Source of the DNA: J051 sp040289295
GTDB lineage: Bacteria > Armatimonadota > Fimbriimonadia > Fimbriimonadales > ATM1
Length of the DNA stretch: 58,936 nucleotides
Assembly: GCA_040289295.1 (NCBI GenBank)
Contig: PSLA01000015.1
Coordinates: forward strand, 1-58,936
Direction of reading: 5' to 3'
Under the pieces are notes generated by a model. The model saw only the letters and a list, made by a program, of their open reading frames with translations. It was not told the origin of the DNA and did not search any database. This document shows positions 1 to 8,362 of the stretch, in pieces. The position numbers were made by a program, and so were the translations under genes. Numbering within the stretch: position 1 is the stretch's first letter; the number at the start of each line of letters is the position of its first letter.

Positions 1-570
1 CCTCGCCGCCGACATGCCGTTTGGCTCCTTCCAGCCTAGCGCGGAGCAGGCGGTTGCCAACGGCATCGCACTGGTCAAGGCTGGGGCTGACGCCGTGAAA
101 CTCGAAGGCCCGTGGGAAGACGCCATCGAACAACTGACGCGCTCCGGCGTTCCCGTCCTCGGCCACGTCGGCATGACACCCCAAAGCCATCACGTCTTCG
201 GCGGCTTCAAAGTGCAGGGCAAGGGCGAGGCCGGCGAGGCTGTGCTCGAGGCTGCCAGGCGCATCGAAGGGGCGGGCGCCTTCGCNNNNNNNNNNNNNNN
301 NNNNNNNNNNNNNNNNNNNNNNNNNNNNNNNNNNNNNNNNNNNGGCGCATCAGCGAGACCCTCACGATCCCCACCATCGGCATCGGGGCGGGGCCACATT
401 GCGACGGCGAGATCCAGGTGTTCCACGACATCCTCGGTCTCTCGCAGGGCGACCCGTTCCGACACACGCGTCGCTTTCTGGATGGACGAAAGTTGTTCGT
501 CGAAGCGTTGAAAGGATACGCAGAAGCGGTTCGCAAGCGCGAGTTCCCAACCGAAGAGAACGCGTTCTAA
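1..570 (+). CDS. panB: 3-methyl-2-oxobutanoate hydroxymethyltransferase (partial, broken by gap)
   Basis: PanB transfers a hydroxymethyl group from methylene-tetrahydrofolate to 2-oxoisovalerate to give ketopantoate, the first committed step of pantothenate/CoA synthesis in the cytoplasm. The 5' end lies outside the window. The visible part starts with LAADMPFGSFQ and carries family motifs such as DAVKLEGP, GHVGMTPQ and, after the gap, IPTIGIGAG and CDGEIQVFHD. The reading frame before the N-run (frame 2) differs from the frame after it (frame 1). Both sides align well with PanB, so the N-run length is probably wrong rather than the gene being mutated. The stop codon overlaps the stop of convergent hspR by 4 nt (CTAA). 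Confidence 0.95.
286..343. other. assembly gap (58 N) inside panB
   Basis: There are 58 undetermined bases between the AGAF and RISETL segments of PanB. In the family this interval is about 13-14 residues (an LVLE-VP-type segment), so roughly 40 nt would be expected. The N count shifts the frame, so it should be treated as an estimate. Confidence 0.95.
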
Positions 571-974
571 AAGCCCAGGTCTTTCTTCCGAAAGTTCAAC
601 TTTGGTACCGGTAAGACGTTGCCGTCCTTCGGGATAGGCGCGTTCGAGTTGCGCAGAATCGCGGCGAGTCGTCTTTCGGTCTCGCGCACAAACTCAGCAA
701 ACTGTGCCTCCATCTCCTGCCGATGCTCCTCCATCTGATCGAGCAACCGCAGGATGACTTCCACGCCAGCGAGGTTCACACCGAGCTCTTGCGTCAGCCT
801 CTGGATGCGACGCACGCGCTCGATGTCCACCTCACTGAACATCCGGTTCTTGTCGTTTACGCGAGCCGGAGAGATCAAACCCTGCCGCTCATAGGCGCGC
901 AGTGTTTGGGGGTGCACGCCGCACAACTTGGCCGCGACGCTGATGGGGAACAGGGGTTCGTTTCGTTGCGTCAT
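567..974 (-). CDS. hspR: HspR-type MerR family heat-shock repressor
   Basis: This is a 135-residue MerR-fold regulator. The winged-helix segment at residues 10-75 (ISVAAKLCGVHPQTLRAYERQGL, quoted here only as its landmarks VHPQTLR and YERQGL, then RRIQRLTQELGVNL) is typical of HspR, which represses dnaK operons together with DnaK. A coiled-coil-like segment rich in Glu and Arg follows (about 75-110). It is the last gene of dnaK-hsp20-dnaJ-hspR and overlaps the dnaJ stop by 4 nt (ATGA), so translation is likely coupled. A matching inverted repeat lies upstream of dnaK (4556-4576), which supports autoregulation. Another small MerR protein is the alternative, but the context makes HspR much more likely. 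Confidence 0.9.
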   Translation of the reverse strand: MTQRNEPLFPISVAAKLCGVHPQTLRAYERQGLISPARVNDKNRMFSEVDIERVRRIQRLTQELGVNLAGVEVILRLLDQMEEHRQEMEAQFAEFVRETERRLAAILRNSNAPIPKDGNVLPVPKLNFRKKDLGF

Positions 975-2044
975 ACCGTCGCTCTCTTCCGCGCGATCTG
1001 TTCAAGCAGCCGCCTCTCTTCGCCAGAAACGTTCTTCGGAATCTGAACGTGCAGCTTGACGAGCAAGTTACCGCGCCCGCCTGACGCTCGCGTCATCCCT
1101 TGTCCCTTCAGCCTCAATATCTGACCACACTGGCTGCCCGCTGGGATCTTGACCTCTATCGTTCCACGCAGCCCCCGTACCTTCGCCTTTCCGCCAAGCG
1201 CAGCGACGGTGTAGTCAACGCTTAGGTCCGTAATCAAGTCATCTCCATCGCGGCTGAGGAACGGGTGAGGTTTCTGCCTCACGTGCAAGATCAGATCGCC
1301 GCGCCGTCCTGATCCGCCGCCGGCGCCTTGACCGGCGGCTCGCACCAGTTGGCCGTCTTTCACGCCCGGTGGGAACGACACTTCGACCCGCCGCGTGGTC
1401 GGCAACGTTCCGGCACCCGAGCATGTCGTACAACGCTGGTAGCCGATCTCACGCGCGCCGTTGCAAACGGGACACGTCTGCGGGAAGCCTAGCAAGCCAC
1501 GGACCGTCCCTCGCCCATTGCAGTGTGGACAAGGCTGACTACGGCTTGAAGGCACGTGCCCAGTGCCTTTGCACGTGGCACAAGGGTCCTCTACGCGATA
1601 GGTGAACGTGCGCTTGGTGCCCGAGTCCATCTCCTCCAGGGAGAGTTCAACCTCCATGTGGACATCGCGTGGCATCGCACTCTTCGGTCGGGCGCCGCCT
1701 CCTTCGCGCATCGTCCCGAAGACTGAGCCAAAGCCACCGATGTCACGCAGCAGGTCTTCAAACGGGAAATCGTCCGAGAAGCCAGAGGCGGGTCCATCGC
1801 CGGTTGCGCCAGACCGCTTCGCCGCCTCCCATTGATGACCGTAGCGGTCGTAGAGTTTGCGCTTCTCTGGGTCGCTCAGAACCTCGTAAGCCTCCGAGAT
1901 TTCCTTGAACCTCGCTTCAGCGTTACTATCCCCTGGGTTGACGTCGGGGTGATATTTCCGTGCCAACCGACGGTAGGCCGACTTTATCTCCTTTTCATCG
2001 GCGTCACGGGCGACTCCAAGCACTGCATAGTAGTCGGTTGGCAT
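971..2044 (-). CDS. dnaJ: chaperone DnaJ
   Basis: DnaJ is the Hsp40 co-chaperone that stimulates DnaK ATPase and delivers clients. The 357-residue protein has a J domain with HPD at residues 32-34, a Gly-poor linker with a GGFGSVFG patch, and four zinc-binding repeats (CATCKGTG, CPHCNGRG, CPVCNGAR, CTTCSGAG) followed by the two C-terminal beta domains. The third repeat ends in Arg instead of the usual Gly. It is about 15-20 residues shorter than E. coli DnaJ. It starts 59 nt after hsp20, with a large hairpin between them, and overlaps hspR by 4 nt. Confidence 0.97.
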   Translation of the reverse strand: MPTDYYAVLGVARDADEKEIKSAYRRLARKYHPDVNPGDSNAEARFKEISEAYEVLSDPEKRKLYDRYGHQWEAAKRSGATGDGPASGFSDDFPFEDLLRDIGGFGSVFGTMREGGGARPKSAMPRDVHMEVELSLEEMDSGTKRTFTYRVEDPCATCKGTGHVPSSRSQPCPHCNGRGTVRGLLGFPQTCPVCNGAREIGYQRCTTCSGAGTLPTTRRVEVSFPPGVKDGQLVRAAGQGAGGGSGRRGDLILHVRQKPHPFLSRDGDDLITDLSVDYTVAALGGKAKVRGLRGTIEVKIPAGSQCGQILRLKGQGMTRASGGRGNLLVKLHVQIPKNVSGEERRLLEQIARKRATV

Positions 2045-2060
2045 CGATTCCCTCTAAGGA

Positions 2061-2098
2061 CGATAGCCTGGCGCTGCGATACGCAACGCCAGGCATCG
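2061..2098 (-). promoter_or_regulatory. long intercistronic hairpin between hsp20 and dnaJ
   Basis: The arms GCCTGGCG (2066-2073) and CGCCAGGC (2087-2094) are perfectly complementary. Inside them TGCG (2075-2078) pairs with CGCA (2082-2085) around an ATA loop. Outside, CGAT (2061-2064) pairs with ATCG (2095-2098) across one bulged A. No T-run follows, so it looks more like an RNA processing or attenuation element than a strong intrinsic terminator. It sits just before the dnaJ start, where it could set dnaJ/hspR levels relative to dnaK/hsp20. Confidence 0.6.
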
Positions 2099-2103
2099 TC
2101 GTG

Positions 2104-2538
2104 TCATCCGTTGGCCTTGACTTCGATCCGGCGAGGCTTGACCTCATCCGCTTTGGGCACGGTGACGGTCAGCACGCCATCTCGATAGTTGGCGTCGATC
2201 TCATCCGCCTTCACTGGCACGCCGATCGTGAAGGAGCGCTGGAACGAACCGTAACTCCGCTCGATCCGAACGAAGTTGTCGCGCTGCTCTTCCTCGGCAA
2301 ACTCGCGCTTGCCTCGGATCGTCAGCACGTCACCCACGAGCTCGACCTCGATGTCCTCTTGGCGCATGCCAGGGATTTCGACAAAGAAGGTCAGAGCTTG
2401 GTCGGTCTCCTTCACGTCCACGCTCGGCATCCAGCCGGATCGGACCTCGGTTTCATCACCGAAGAACTCGTCCATCATCCGGCTCAGCCGGTCGAACGTG
2501 CGCAAGCGAGTGTCGATCGGTCGGTATCGGGTGATCAT
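2104..2538 (-). CDS. small heat-shock protein, Hsp20 family
   Basis: This is a 144-residue alpha-crystallin-type holdase that binds unfolding proteins. The alpha-crystallin domain covers roughly residues 38-135 (landmarks DVKETDQAL, EIPGMRQEDIEVEL, YGSFQRSF and the closing GVLTVTVPK). The start at 2538 is chosen because AGGAGGT lies 7 nt upstream; an upstream in-frame ATG at 2604 would overlap dnaK and lacks this signal. It lies between dnaK and dnaJ, the place occupied by grpE in actinobacterial dnaK-grpE-dnaJ-hspR operons. Confidence 0.93.
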   Translation of the reverse strand: MITRYRPIDTRLRTFDRLSRMMDEFFGDETEVRSGWMPSVDVKETDQALTFFVEIPGMRQEDIEVELVGDVLTIRGKREFAEEEQRDNFVRIERSYGSFQRSFTIGVPVKADEIDANYRDGVLTVTVPKADEVKPRRIEVKANG

Positions 2539-2600
2539 CTTGGTTACCTCCTTGTTCTGTGATTTGAATTGATTTGGCTTGGTTTGGATGAAAACCGTCA

Positions 2601-4517
2601 TCATTCGGCCTCCTCCTTGAACTCGGCGTCGATCACGTCGCCATCCTTGCTGGCAGTCGTGCCAACCGGCTCTTCTGCCTGGGAGTCGCCAGAGCCGGAG
2701 CTCGCCTGGCTTGCCGTTCGTTCGTACAGGCGACGGGCGAGATCGTGCGCCTCCTTCTCCAACTCCTCGAAGGTCGAACGAATCTCGTCTATGTTGTTGT
2801 CGGCAAGCGCTTGGCGAACCGCTGCGACACGCCCGCGTACCCTGTTCTTGGTCTCTTCGTCGAGCGTGTCACCCAACTCGTTGAGGTTGCGTTCAACTTC
2901 GTAGGCAATGTTCTCGGCTCGGTTCTTGAGTTCTTGCTCCTCGCGCGCCTTGCGGTCGTCGTCGGCATACCGCTTCGCCTCTTCCACCATCTTGTCAATC
3001 TCTTCCTTCGTCAGATTGCCACTACCGGTGATGGTAATTTGCTGCTCCTTGTTAGTGGCAAGGTCCTTCGCACGGACGTTGAGGATGCCGTTAGCGTCGA
3101 TGTCGAACGTCACCTCGATCTGTGGAACGCCCCGAGGCGCAGGCGGAATGCCCGTAAGGCTAAATCGACCAAGCGACTTGTTGTCCGCTGCCCGAGTGCG
3201 CTCCCCTTGGAGAACGTGGATCTCAACCTGGTCCTGGTTGTCAGCCGCGGTTGTGTAGATGCGGCTTTTCTTCGTCGGAATCGTCGTGTTTCGCTCGATA
3301 ATGACGTCCGTAATGCCACCGAGCGTCTCTACGCCGAGGCTAAGCGGCGTAACGTCGAGCAGCACGATGTCCTTCACGTCTCCCGCAAGCACGCCCGCTT
3401 GAATCGCCGCTCCGACCGCAACTACCTCATCCGGATTCACCCCTCGGTGCGGCTCTTTTCCAGTCAACTTGCGCACCAACTCTTGGATCATGGGCATCCG
3501 AGTCGAGCCGCCAACCAGAACCACCTCGTCGATATCGTCTGCGGTTAGCTTCGCGTCTTTCAAAGCCCGCTCGAACGGCCCACGGCAACGCTCGACGAGG
3601 TCCTTGGTCAGTTCCTCAAACTTCGCGCGCGACAGCGAAAGGTCCAGGTGTCGAGGCTCGCCGTCCACGGCCGTGATGTACGGCAGGCTGATCTGGGTTA
3701 CCACTTGGCTTGAGAGTTCAATCTTCGCCTTCTCCGCAGCCTCGCGCAATCGCTGCAATGCAGCCTTATCTTTGCGGAGGTCGAAACCGCTCTCTTTTTT
3801 GAACTCGTCAGCCAGGTAGTCCACGATGCGCGTGTCCCAGTCGTCGCCACCGAGGTGCGTATCGCCGTCCGTGGCGCGCACCTCCACGACGCCGTCGCCC
3901 ACGTCGAGGATCGAGACATCAAACGTGCCGCCGCCCAAGTCGAAAACGAGGATCTTCTCGGCCTTCTTTCGGTCCAGGCCGTAGGCGAGCGACGCAGCGG
4001 TCGGCTCGTTCACAATTCGCAACACCTCCAACCCGGCGATCTGCCCGGCGTTCTTCGTTGCCGTGCGCTGCGAGTCGTTGAAGTACGCAGGCACAGTGAT
4101 GACTGCCTTAGTCACCGGCTGGCCCAAGTACGCCTCTGCGTCCGCCTTCAGCTTCTGCAGAATCATCGCGGAGACCTCCTCCGGCGTGAACTGCTTATCC
4201 ACCGCCGGAATGTAAACCGCGGCGTTCCCTTTTTCATCCCGAACAACCTTGTAGGAGACGTACTTCGCCTCCTCCGAGACCTCGTCGAATCGGCGCCCCA
4301 TGAAGCGCTTAATCGAAGCGATAGTGTTCTCGGGGTTCATCAACGCCTGCCGCTTCGCGGTTACCCCCACTAGGCGCTCGCCGTCCTTCTTGAAAGCGAC
4401 CACGCTCGGCATGGTGCGTGTGCCCTCGGCGGTTGCGATCACCGTCGGCTCGCCGCCTTCCATCACCGCCACAACCGAGTTCGTGGTTCCAAGGTCAATT
4501 CCTACAGTCTTGGACAA
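2601..4517 (-). CDS. dnaK: chaperone DnaK (Hsp70)
   Basis: This 638-residue Hsp70 has an N-terminal ATPase domain (GIDLGTTNS near residue 6, VFDLGGGTFDVS, and LVGGSTRMP) and a substrate-binding domain with a DVTPLSLGVET linker region. The acidic tail ends in EEAE. The start is TTG at 4517, preceded by a clear GGAGG 7 nt upstream. It is the first gene of the heat-shock operon and has an HspR-type inverted repeat about 40 nt upstream. No grpE is present in the operon. Confidence 0.98.
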   Translation of the reverse strand: MSKTVGIDLGTTNSVVAVMEGGEPTVIATAEGTRTMPSVVAFKKDGERLVGVTAKRQALMNPENTIASIKRFMGRRFDEVSEEAKYVSYKVVRDEKGNAAVYIPAVDKQFTPEEVSAMILQKLKADAEAYLGQPVTKAVITVPAYFNDSQRTATKNAGQIAGLEVLRIVNEPTAASLAYGLDRKKAEKILVFDLGGGTFDVSILDVGDGVVEVRATDGDTHLGGDDWDTRIVDYLADEFKKESGFDLRKDKAALQRLREAAEKAKIELSSQVVTQISLPYITAVDGEPRHLDLSLSRAKFEELTKDLVERCRGPFERALKDAKLTADDIDEVVLVGGSTRMPMIQELVRKLTGKEPHRGVNPDEVVAVGAAIQAGVLAGDVKDIVLLDVTPLSLGVETLGGITDVIIERNTTIPTKKSRIYTTAADNQDQVEIHVLQGERTRAADNKSLGRFSLTGIPPAPRGVPQIEVTFDIDANGILNVRAKDLATNKEQQITITGSGNLTKEEIDKMVEEAKRYADDDRKAREEQELKNRAENIAYEVERNLNELGDTLDEETKNRVRGRVAAVRQALADNNIDEIRSTFEELEKEAHDLARRLYERTASQASSGSGDSQAEEPVGTTASKDGDVIDAEFKEEAE

Positions 4518-4535
4518 AGTCTTACCTCCGTGCTT

Positions 4536-4576
4536 AGTATGATGTTGGCAACTCAGTTGAGTTTGCTTCTGTCAAG
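4536..4576 (-). promoter_or_regulatory. dnaK promoter region with HAIR-like HspR operator
   Basis: On the minus strand, 4576-4556 reads CTTGACA, 7 nt, ACTCAAC. The HAIR consensus is CTTGAGT, 7 nt, ACTCAAG, so the spacing is exact and 11 of 14 arm bases match. The right arm overlaps a second perfect inverted repeat (AACTCA, 2 nt, TGAGTT; 4550-4563). A possible -10 (CATACT, 4541-4536) lies between the operator and the dnaK start. The presence of hspR at the end of the same operon supports a negative feedback loop. Confidence 0.75.
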
Positions 4577-4683
4577 TTAAACGTCGGCAGGGCGAAAATG
4601 GTTCCACATCCTAAATCTTCTACGAGTCCAGACTATGTGTTCTGCGGGTCCAAACCGATGAGCAACAACCAAAAATCTGCATT

Positions 4684-5634
4684 GTGGGGTCGTGGAGGGC
4701 GTTCAACTGGACACTCGTGGCCGCCCCCTTCCTTCTGGTTGGGTGGGTCGCGTTCTCCGCGCGCGTGCTCCCCTTCGGGACGGAGGCGGAGCGAACCGAC
4801 CTCCCCGGCTTCGACCGAGCTCTTGAAGCATGGGCTCCGTTCGTGAGGGAAGCCAGAAAGGTAGGCACCGATGCGACCATTGAGTCCCGAATCGAGCGCC
4901 TGCTCCTTGTCTACTCCAAGATGCCCGAAGCTCCGCGCCCCGTGCCGCCGACGCAGCTCGGTCGCTGCTTCAACACAGACCTGCGGCGTCCGCTCTATGC
5001 TGCAGCCACAGCCGTAGCCCGGGAGACCCTCGCAGTCTTGCACACGCTTCAGGAACAGCGGCAGTACCAAAGATTCGCAGACCTCGCGTGGGGCCTAACC
5101 TGCCTCGCGCAATCTCTCAGGCAATCGGATGTCATCGCGCTCATCGAGGCAAATCGCCGCCTGCGAGAACTGCAAGAGATCATCGAACGAGCACTTCCAC
5201 ACTTAACCGACGATCAGATCGCCGAGTTAAGCAGGCGGTTTATCTGGCTTGAGGAGCGCCGCAAACCGGCAACGGAAATCTGCCGAACCGACCTCAGCCT
5301 CTTGACTTCGCTCGTGGGGCGCTCCGACTCGGACGATACGGTGGCTGCACTTGAAGTGTTGCGATCCGCCCTCCGCGAAGCAAAGACGGGCGCTGGGGTT
5401 GAGTCGTTTAGGGTGCAGGCTGGAGAGCTTAAGCCAAGCGTCCTCCGCGACCGTGTTGAGGCGCTCCTTATCGCCTGGCAAGTTGTGCTGGTTCAGGAGC
5501 GAGAGAACCGGGAGCTGGCCATGTGCGCGATCAAGCTCGTTCGCACCGAAGAGATTCTGCGGAAGGGATTGGATCCAGGCGATGTACCAAACCAGGGGAT
5601 CCCGGCGGCCATTCTCACCGACTCGCCCCGTTAG
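4684..5634 (+). CDS. unknown protein with N-terminal membrane anchor
   Basis: This 316-residue protein starts at GTG; no convincing Shine-Dalgarno is seen. Residues 8-28 form one hydrophobic segment (uncleaved anchor or signal peptide). The rest is alpha-helical, rich in Leu, Arg and Glu, with a run of amphipathic helices and no motif that I recognise. It is divergent from dnaK, sharing a 166-nt intergenic region that includes the HspR operator, and its stop overlaps that of the convergent anti-sigma gene by 4 nt (TTAG). Heat-shock regulation is possible but only inferred from position. Confidence 0.7.
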   Translation: MGSWRAFNWTLVAAPFLLVGWVAFSARVLPFGTEAERTDLPGFDRALEAWAPFVREARKVGTDATIESRIERLLLVYSKMPEAPRPVPPTQLGRCFNTDLRRPLYAAATAVARETLAVLHTLQEQRQYQRFADLAWGLTCLAQSLRQSDVIALIEANRRLRELQEIIERALPHLTDDQIAELSRRFIWLEERRKPATEICRTDLSLLTSLVGRSDSDDTVAALEVLRSALREAKTGAGVESFRVQAGELKPSVLRDRVEALLIAWQVVLVQERENRELAMCAIKLVRTEEILRKGLDPGDVPNQGIPAAILTDSPR

Positions 5635-6503
5635 TGGAATCGCACGACCGGGCCCAGTGACGACGAGTGATCAAACTCGGCAGCCGCTGCGAAAGCCGCT
5701 ATGTCGGCGATGAGGTTGTCCGTCATTGGAACCGACGGAACCGTGCGCCCACCAGCCGGATTAAGCCGCACAAGGACGGTTACGTGGTGCCGATCCGCAA
5801 AAGCTTTCAGTGCCGTTACAAGGTCAGCGTTCGGCGTCGCCCGAATCGGCCGCGGCGTGGCGCTTGGCACGACAAGCAAAAGGATGTCCTCGTGGATGTC
5901 AAAACGAACCCAAATGAACGCCCCGTCCGGGGACTTCACCTCGATCGGCCTTGATATGGTGCCAGTGACCTTGAACTTACCCGTCTCCACCTCCACAGCG
6001 TCGGGCGGAGGAAACGTTGAAAAGTCGGTCCCACCCTCGAGGATCGTGTAGGACGAGCCTTCGGTTCCGAACAGTGAGAGCAGCCGACCTCCCTCGAGCA
6101 CGCGCGTTCCGAGGAATGGCTCCTGGAGCACCAGATCCGGCGCCGTAAGCGCACCGCTGCTCACAACCTGAGGCGGTTCCGAGGATCGGCTGAACAGCAC
6201 GATGCAAAGAATAACAACGCCGGCGGCAGCGGCTGGAAGCAAGAAGCGAAGCCCGAGTGGGCGGCGGCTTCTACGCTCAAAGTCAATTCTGTCCAGTCGC
6301 CGGGCGATCCTCTCCCCCAGGTCATGGGGCGGGTTAGGCGGAGCAGGATAAGCGATCGAGCCGACGACCGAGGCAAACTGCTCGTACTCGACCTGGCAAA
6401 ACGGGCAGGCCGCGAGGTGTCGCTCCACTGCCTCACGCAACCCTTGGCTCAGCCGACCCTCGAAGTAGTCGCTGAACAATTCGAATGCCTTTTCACAGTT
6501 CAT
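5631..6503 (-). CDS. membrane-anchored zinc-finger anti-sigma factor
   Basis: The 290-residue protein begins with a ZAS-type anti-sigma domain with H29-x3-C33-x2-C36 (HLAACPFC), followed by a linker and one transmembrane helix at about 86-106 (LLPAAAAGVVILCIVLF). About 180 extracytoplasmic residues follow, presumably the sensory part. It lies 28 nt downstream of an ECF sigma gene, the standard arrangement in which the membrane protein sequesters its sigma factor until a stress signal. The last 60 residues (ALKAFADRHHVTVLVRL...) resemble a small alpha/beta domain that I cannot name. Confidence 0.85.
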   Translation of the reverse strand: MNCEKAFELFSDYFEGRLSQGLREAVERHLAACPFCQVEYEQFASVVGSIAYPAPPNPPHDLGERIARRLDRIDFERRSRRPLGLRFLLPAAAAGVVILCIVLFSRSSEPPQVVSSGALTAPDLVLQEPFLGTRVLEGGRLLSLFGTEGSSYTILEGGTDFSTFPPPDAVEVETGKFKVTGTISRPIEVKSPDGAFIWVRFDIHEDILLLVVPSATPRPIRATPNADLVTALKAFADRHHVTVLVRLNPAGGRTVPSVPMTDNLIADIAAFAAAAEFDHSSSLGPVVRFH

Positions 6504-6531
6504 CGGTCGAACTTTCCCATCTCTGACTGCC

Positions 6532-7131
6532 CTACCGCGCGAAAAGTTCCATGTGCGGAGCCAGAAGCTCCTTCAGCGCCAGCCGTGCCCGGTTGAGCCG
6601 GCTCTTCACCGTGCCGACCGGCAAGCCAAGAGCCGCCGCAATCTCTTCATATTCCAGCATTTCTACGTGGTACATCACGATCATGACGCGGTGCATCTCG
6701 GGGAGCTCCGCGATCGCGTTCGACAACAACGTCGTTCGCAGGCTTTCCTCCGCGGCGGTGTCAGGACCCGTTGCCTCGCTCGCGAACTGCCTGAAAACCT
6801 CCCCCTCCTCCAACTCGACCTCCTTCTCGATGCTGTTGTGTTGATGCCGCTTCTCCCGCTTTCGCATGTCCAGATAACAGTTCACGATGATCCGATAGAA
6901 CCATGTCGAGAAACGGCTTTCCTTGCGGAACCTCGCTATCCCCGTATAAACTCGAGCAAACGCCTCTGCCACGACGTCCGCCGCCTCGTCGGCGTCTCGG
7001 CACAACCTCCAGGCGTACTGGTACGCAAGCTTCTGGTAGCGTGACACGAGCGCATCCACGGCCTCTCGGTCACCTCGCTGCGCCTTCAGTACGAGGCGCA
7101 GGTCGTCCGCGGCGGAGGCGTCTTCCTTCAC
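6532..7131 (-). CDS. RNA polymerase ECF sigma factor
   Basis: This 199-residue sigma-70 family protein has region 2 (DEAADVVAEAFARVY and FSTWFYRIIVN, residues about 47-85) and region 4 (LPEMHRVMIVMYHVE, then EIAAALGLPVGTVKSRL, about 140-185), with an acidic linker between them. It starts at GTG 7131. It is encoded just before its probable anti-sigma factor. The target promoters cannot be read from this window. Confidence 0.93.
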   Translation of the reverse strand: MKEDASAADDLRLVLKAQRGDREAVDALVSRYQKLAYQYAWRLCRDADEAADVVAEAFARVYTGIARFRKESRFSTWFYRIIVNCYLDMRKREKRHQHNSIEKEVELEEGEVFRQFASEATGPDTAAEESLRTTLLSNAIAELPEMHRVMIVMYHVEMLEYEEIAAALGLPVGTVKSRLNRARLALKELLAPHMELFAR

Positions 7132-7321
7132 GAGAGTCTCACCGCCGGCAGCGTGAGGAGCTTGCCACCTGCAACTCGCTGGCTGCCGATTTCACGCCAG
7201 GCTGCCATCACATTGGGGCCAGAAACGACCCCGTAGGCTTGGGCACCTACGAATTGTAGACCTGCAACGGCAACAACCACCATAATAGAAGCGATTTGGT
7301 TCGGCAGCTCGCCAACCATGT

Positions 7322-7327
7322 TAGTGT
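7322..7327 (+). promoter_or_regulatory. -10 box for leaderless lepB
   Basis: TAGTGT lies 6 nt before the lepB ATG, which has no Shine-Dalgarno sequence. This places the transcription start at or next to the start codon. Confidence 0.45.
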
Positions 7328-7333
7328 ACCGAG

Positions 7334-7822
7334 ATGGACGTTGACATAACACAGACGAAACAACTGGCCGCCGTCGTTGTCGGGAAGTCCCATGGCCCGC
7401 AGCTCGTCCGCCGCGCGCTTCTTGCCGCGCTTTTCAGCGTCTTCCTCTTTCTTGTCTTCTTCTTCTACAACTTCCAGACTGTCGTTGTGGTCGGTCATTC
7501 GATGGAACCCACTTTGCGAGATAAGCAACGAATTCTTGTGTGCAAAGCACTGTGGCTCGTTGGTGCTCCCCAAAAAGGGGATATCGTCGTGATCCGCGGC
7601 GATGTACCGGGCGAGTACGTCGTAAAGCGCGTCTACGCCACGGAGCGACAGCAGGTTGATTATTCTTACCAGCCGGACAACTATGACTTCAGCAAAGGGA
7701 AGTACGTTGTTCCCGAGGGTCACGTTTATGTCTTGGGTGACAACCTGACCGTCAGCGAGGATAGTCGGGAGTTTGGCCCAATACCACTTCAGAGGATATT
7801 GGGTAAGGTGGTAGAATACTAA
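7334..7822 (+). CDS. lepB: signal peptidase I
   Basis: LepB removes signal peptides from exported proteins on the outer face of the inner membrane. The 162-residue protein has one N-terminal transmembrane helix (about 28-46), the nucleophile Ser56 in GHSMEPT, and the general base Lys98 in YVVKRV. The GDN box (YVLGDNLTVSEDSREFG) near the C terminus is also present. It is short for the family but all catalytic boxes are there. Its TAA overlaps the ATG of the NUDIX gene (TAATG), so the two are probably translated together. Confidence 0.95.
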   Translation: MDVDITQTKQLAAVVVGKSHGPQLVRRALLAALFSVFLFLVFFFYNFQTVVVVGHSMEPTLRDKQRILVCKALWLVGAPQKGDIVVIRGDVPGEYVVKRVYATERQQVDYSYQPDNYDFSKGKYVVPEGHVYVLGDNLTVSEDSREFGPIPLQRILGKVVEY

Positions 7823-8301
7823 TGAAGTTTCCTTCAGGACGCTGGAAAAGACAGCAGATGCTATTTCGTCCTGCGCCCTTCCGGGCGCCAATCAGGCCGT
7901 TCGCTGTTGTCGTATTCGCTTGGCAGAATGGGCGCGTCCTCCTCTGCGACATCCCCGGCAGAGGTTGGACCGTTCCAAGCGGGCGCGTTGAACCGAACGA
8001 GGACCCGCGCGAGGCTGCACGGCGCGAGGCCTATGAAGAGGCGGGAGCGACGCTGGGGTGCCTGCATGAACTGGGGTACTTTGAGCTCTGCAGGGGAGGC
8101 ACGCGCCGCTTTGTCGCCGCGTATACCACGCGTCTCGTCCAGACCGGATGCATTCCCGAAGGTACGGAGTCACGCGGATGCCGTCTTGCAACCATCGAGG
8201 AGCTAAGCGACCTGTATCACTTGTGGGATCCGCTTATGGAGCGAGTTTTCCCTTTCGCCCACGAGGTCCTCGGTCTGGCGGAAGGGTTCGACGAGTCCTA
8301 A
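7822..8301 (+). CDS. NUDIX hydrolase
   Basis: This 159-residue protein hydrolyses a nucleoside diphosphate linked to another moiety; the exact substrate is not predictable. The NUDIX box G-x5-E-x7-REAYEEAG is complete at residues 54-76, including the metal-binding EE pair. It is coupled to lepB by a TAATG overlap. The intergenic region after it contains no clear terminator on the plus strand. Confidence 0.92.
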   Translation: MKFPSGRWKRQQMLFRPAPFRAPIRPFAVVVFAWQNGRVLLCDIPGRGWTVPSGRVEPNEDPREAARREAYEEAGATLGCLHELGYFELCRGGTRRFVAAYTTRLVQTGCIPEGTESRGCRLATIEELSDLYHLWDPLMERVFPFAHEVLGLAEGFDES

Positions 8302-8362
8302 AAGAAGCGCGCCCCCAGCTCTCGACGAACCGGTGAGCGCGCGGTATATCCGTCGCGCGGTA

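Noticed and set aside
2745..3548. 267-codon ORF on the plus strand inside dnaK
   Set aside because: It is antisense to a clear dnaK and arises from high-GC codon bias; no family resemblance.
4598..4846. 82-codon plus-strand ORF before the 4684 gene
   Set aside because: It overlaps the longer ORF in another frame and has no recognisable features.
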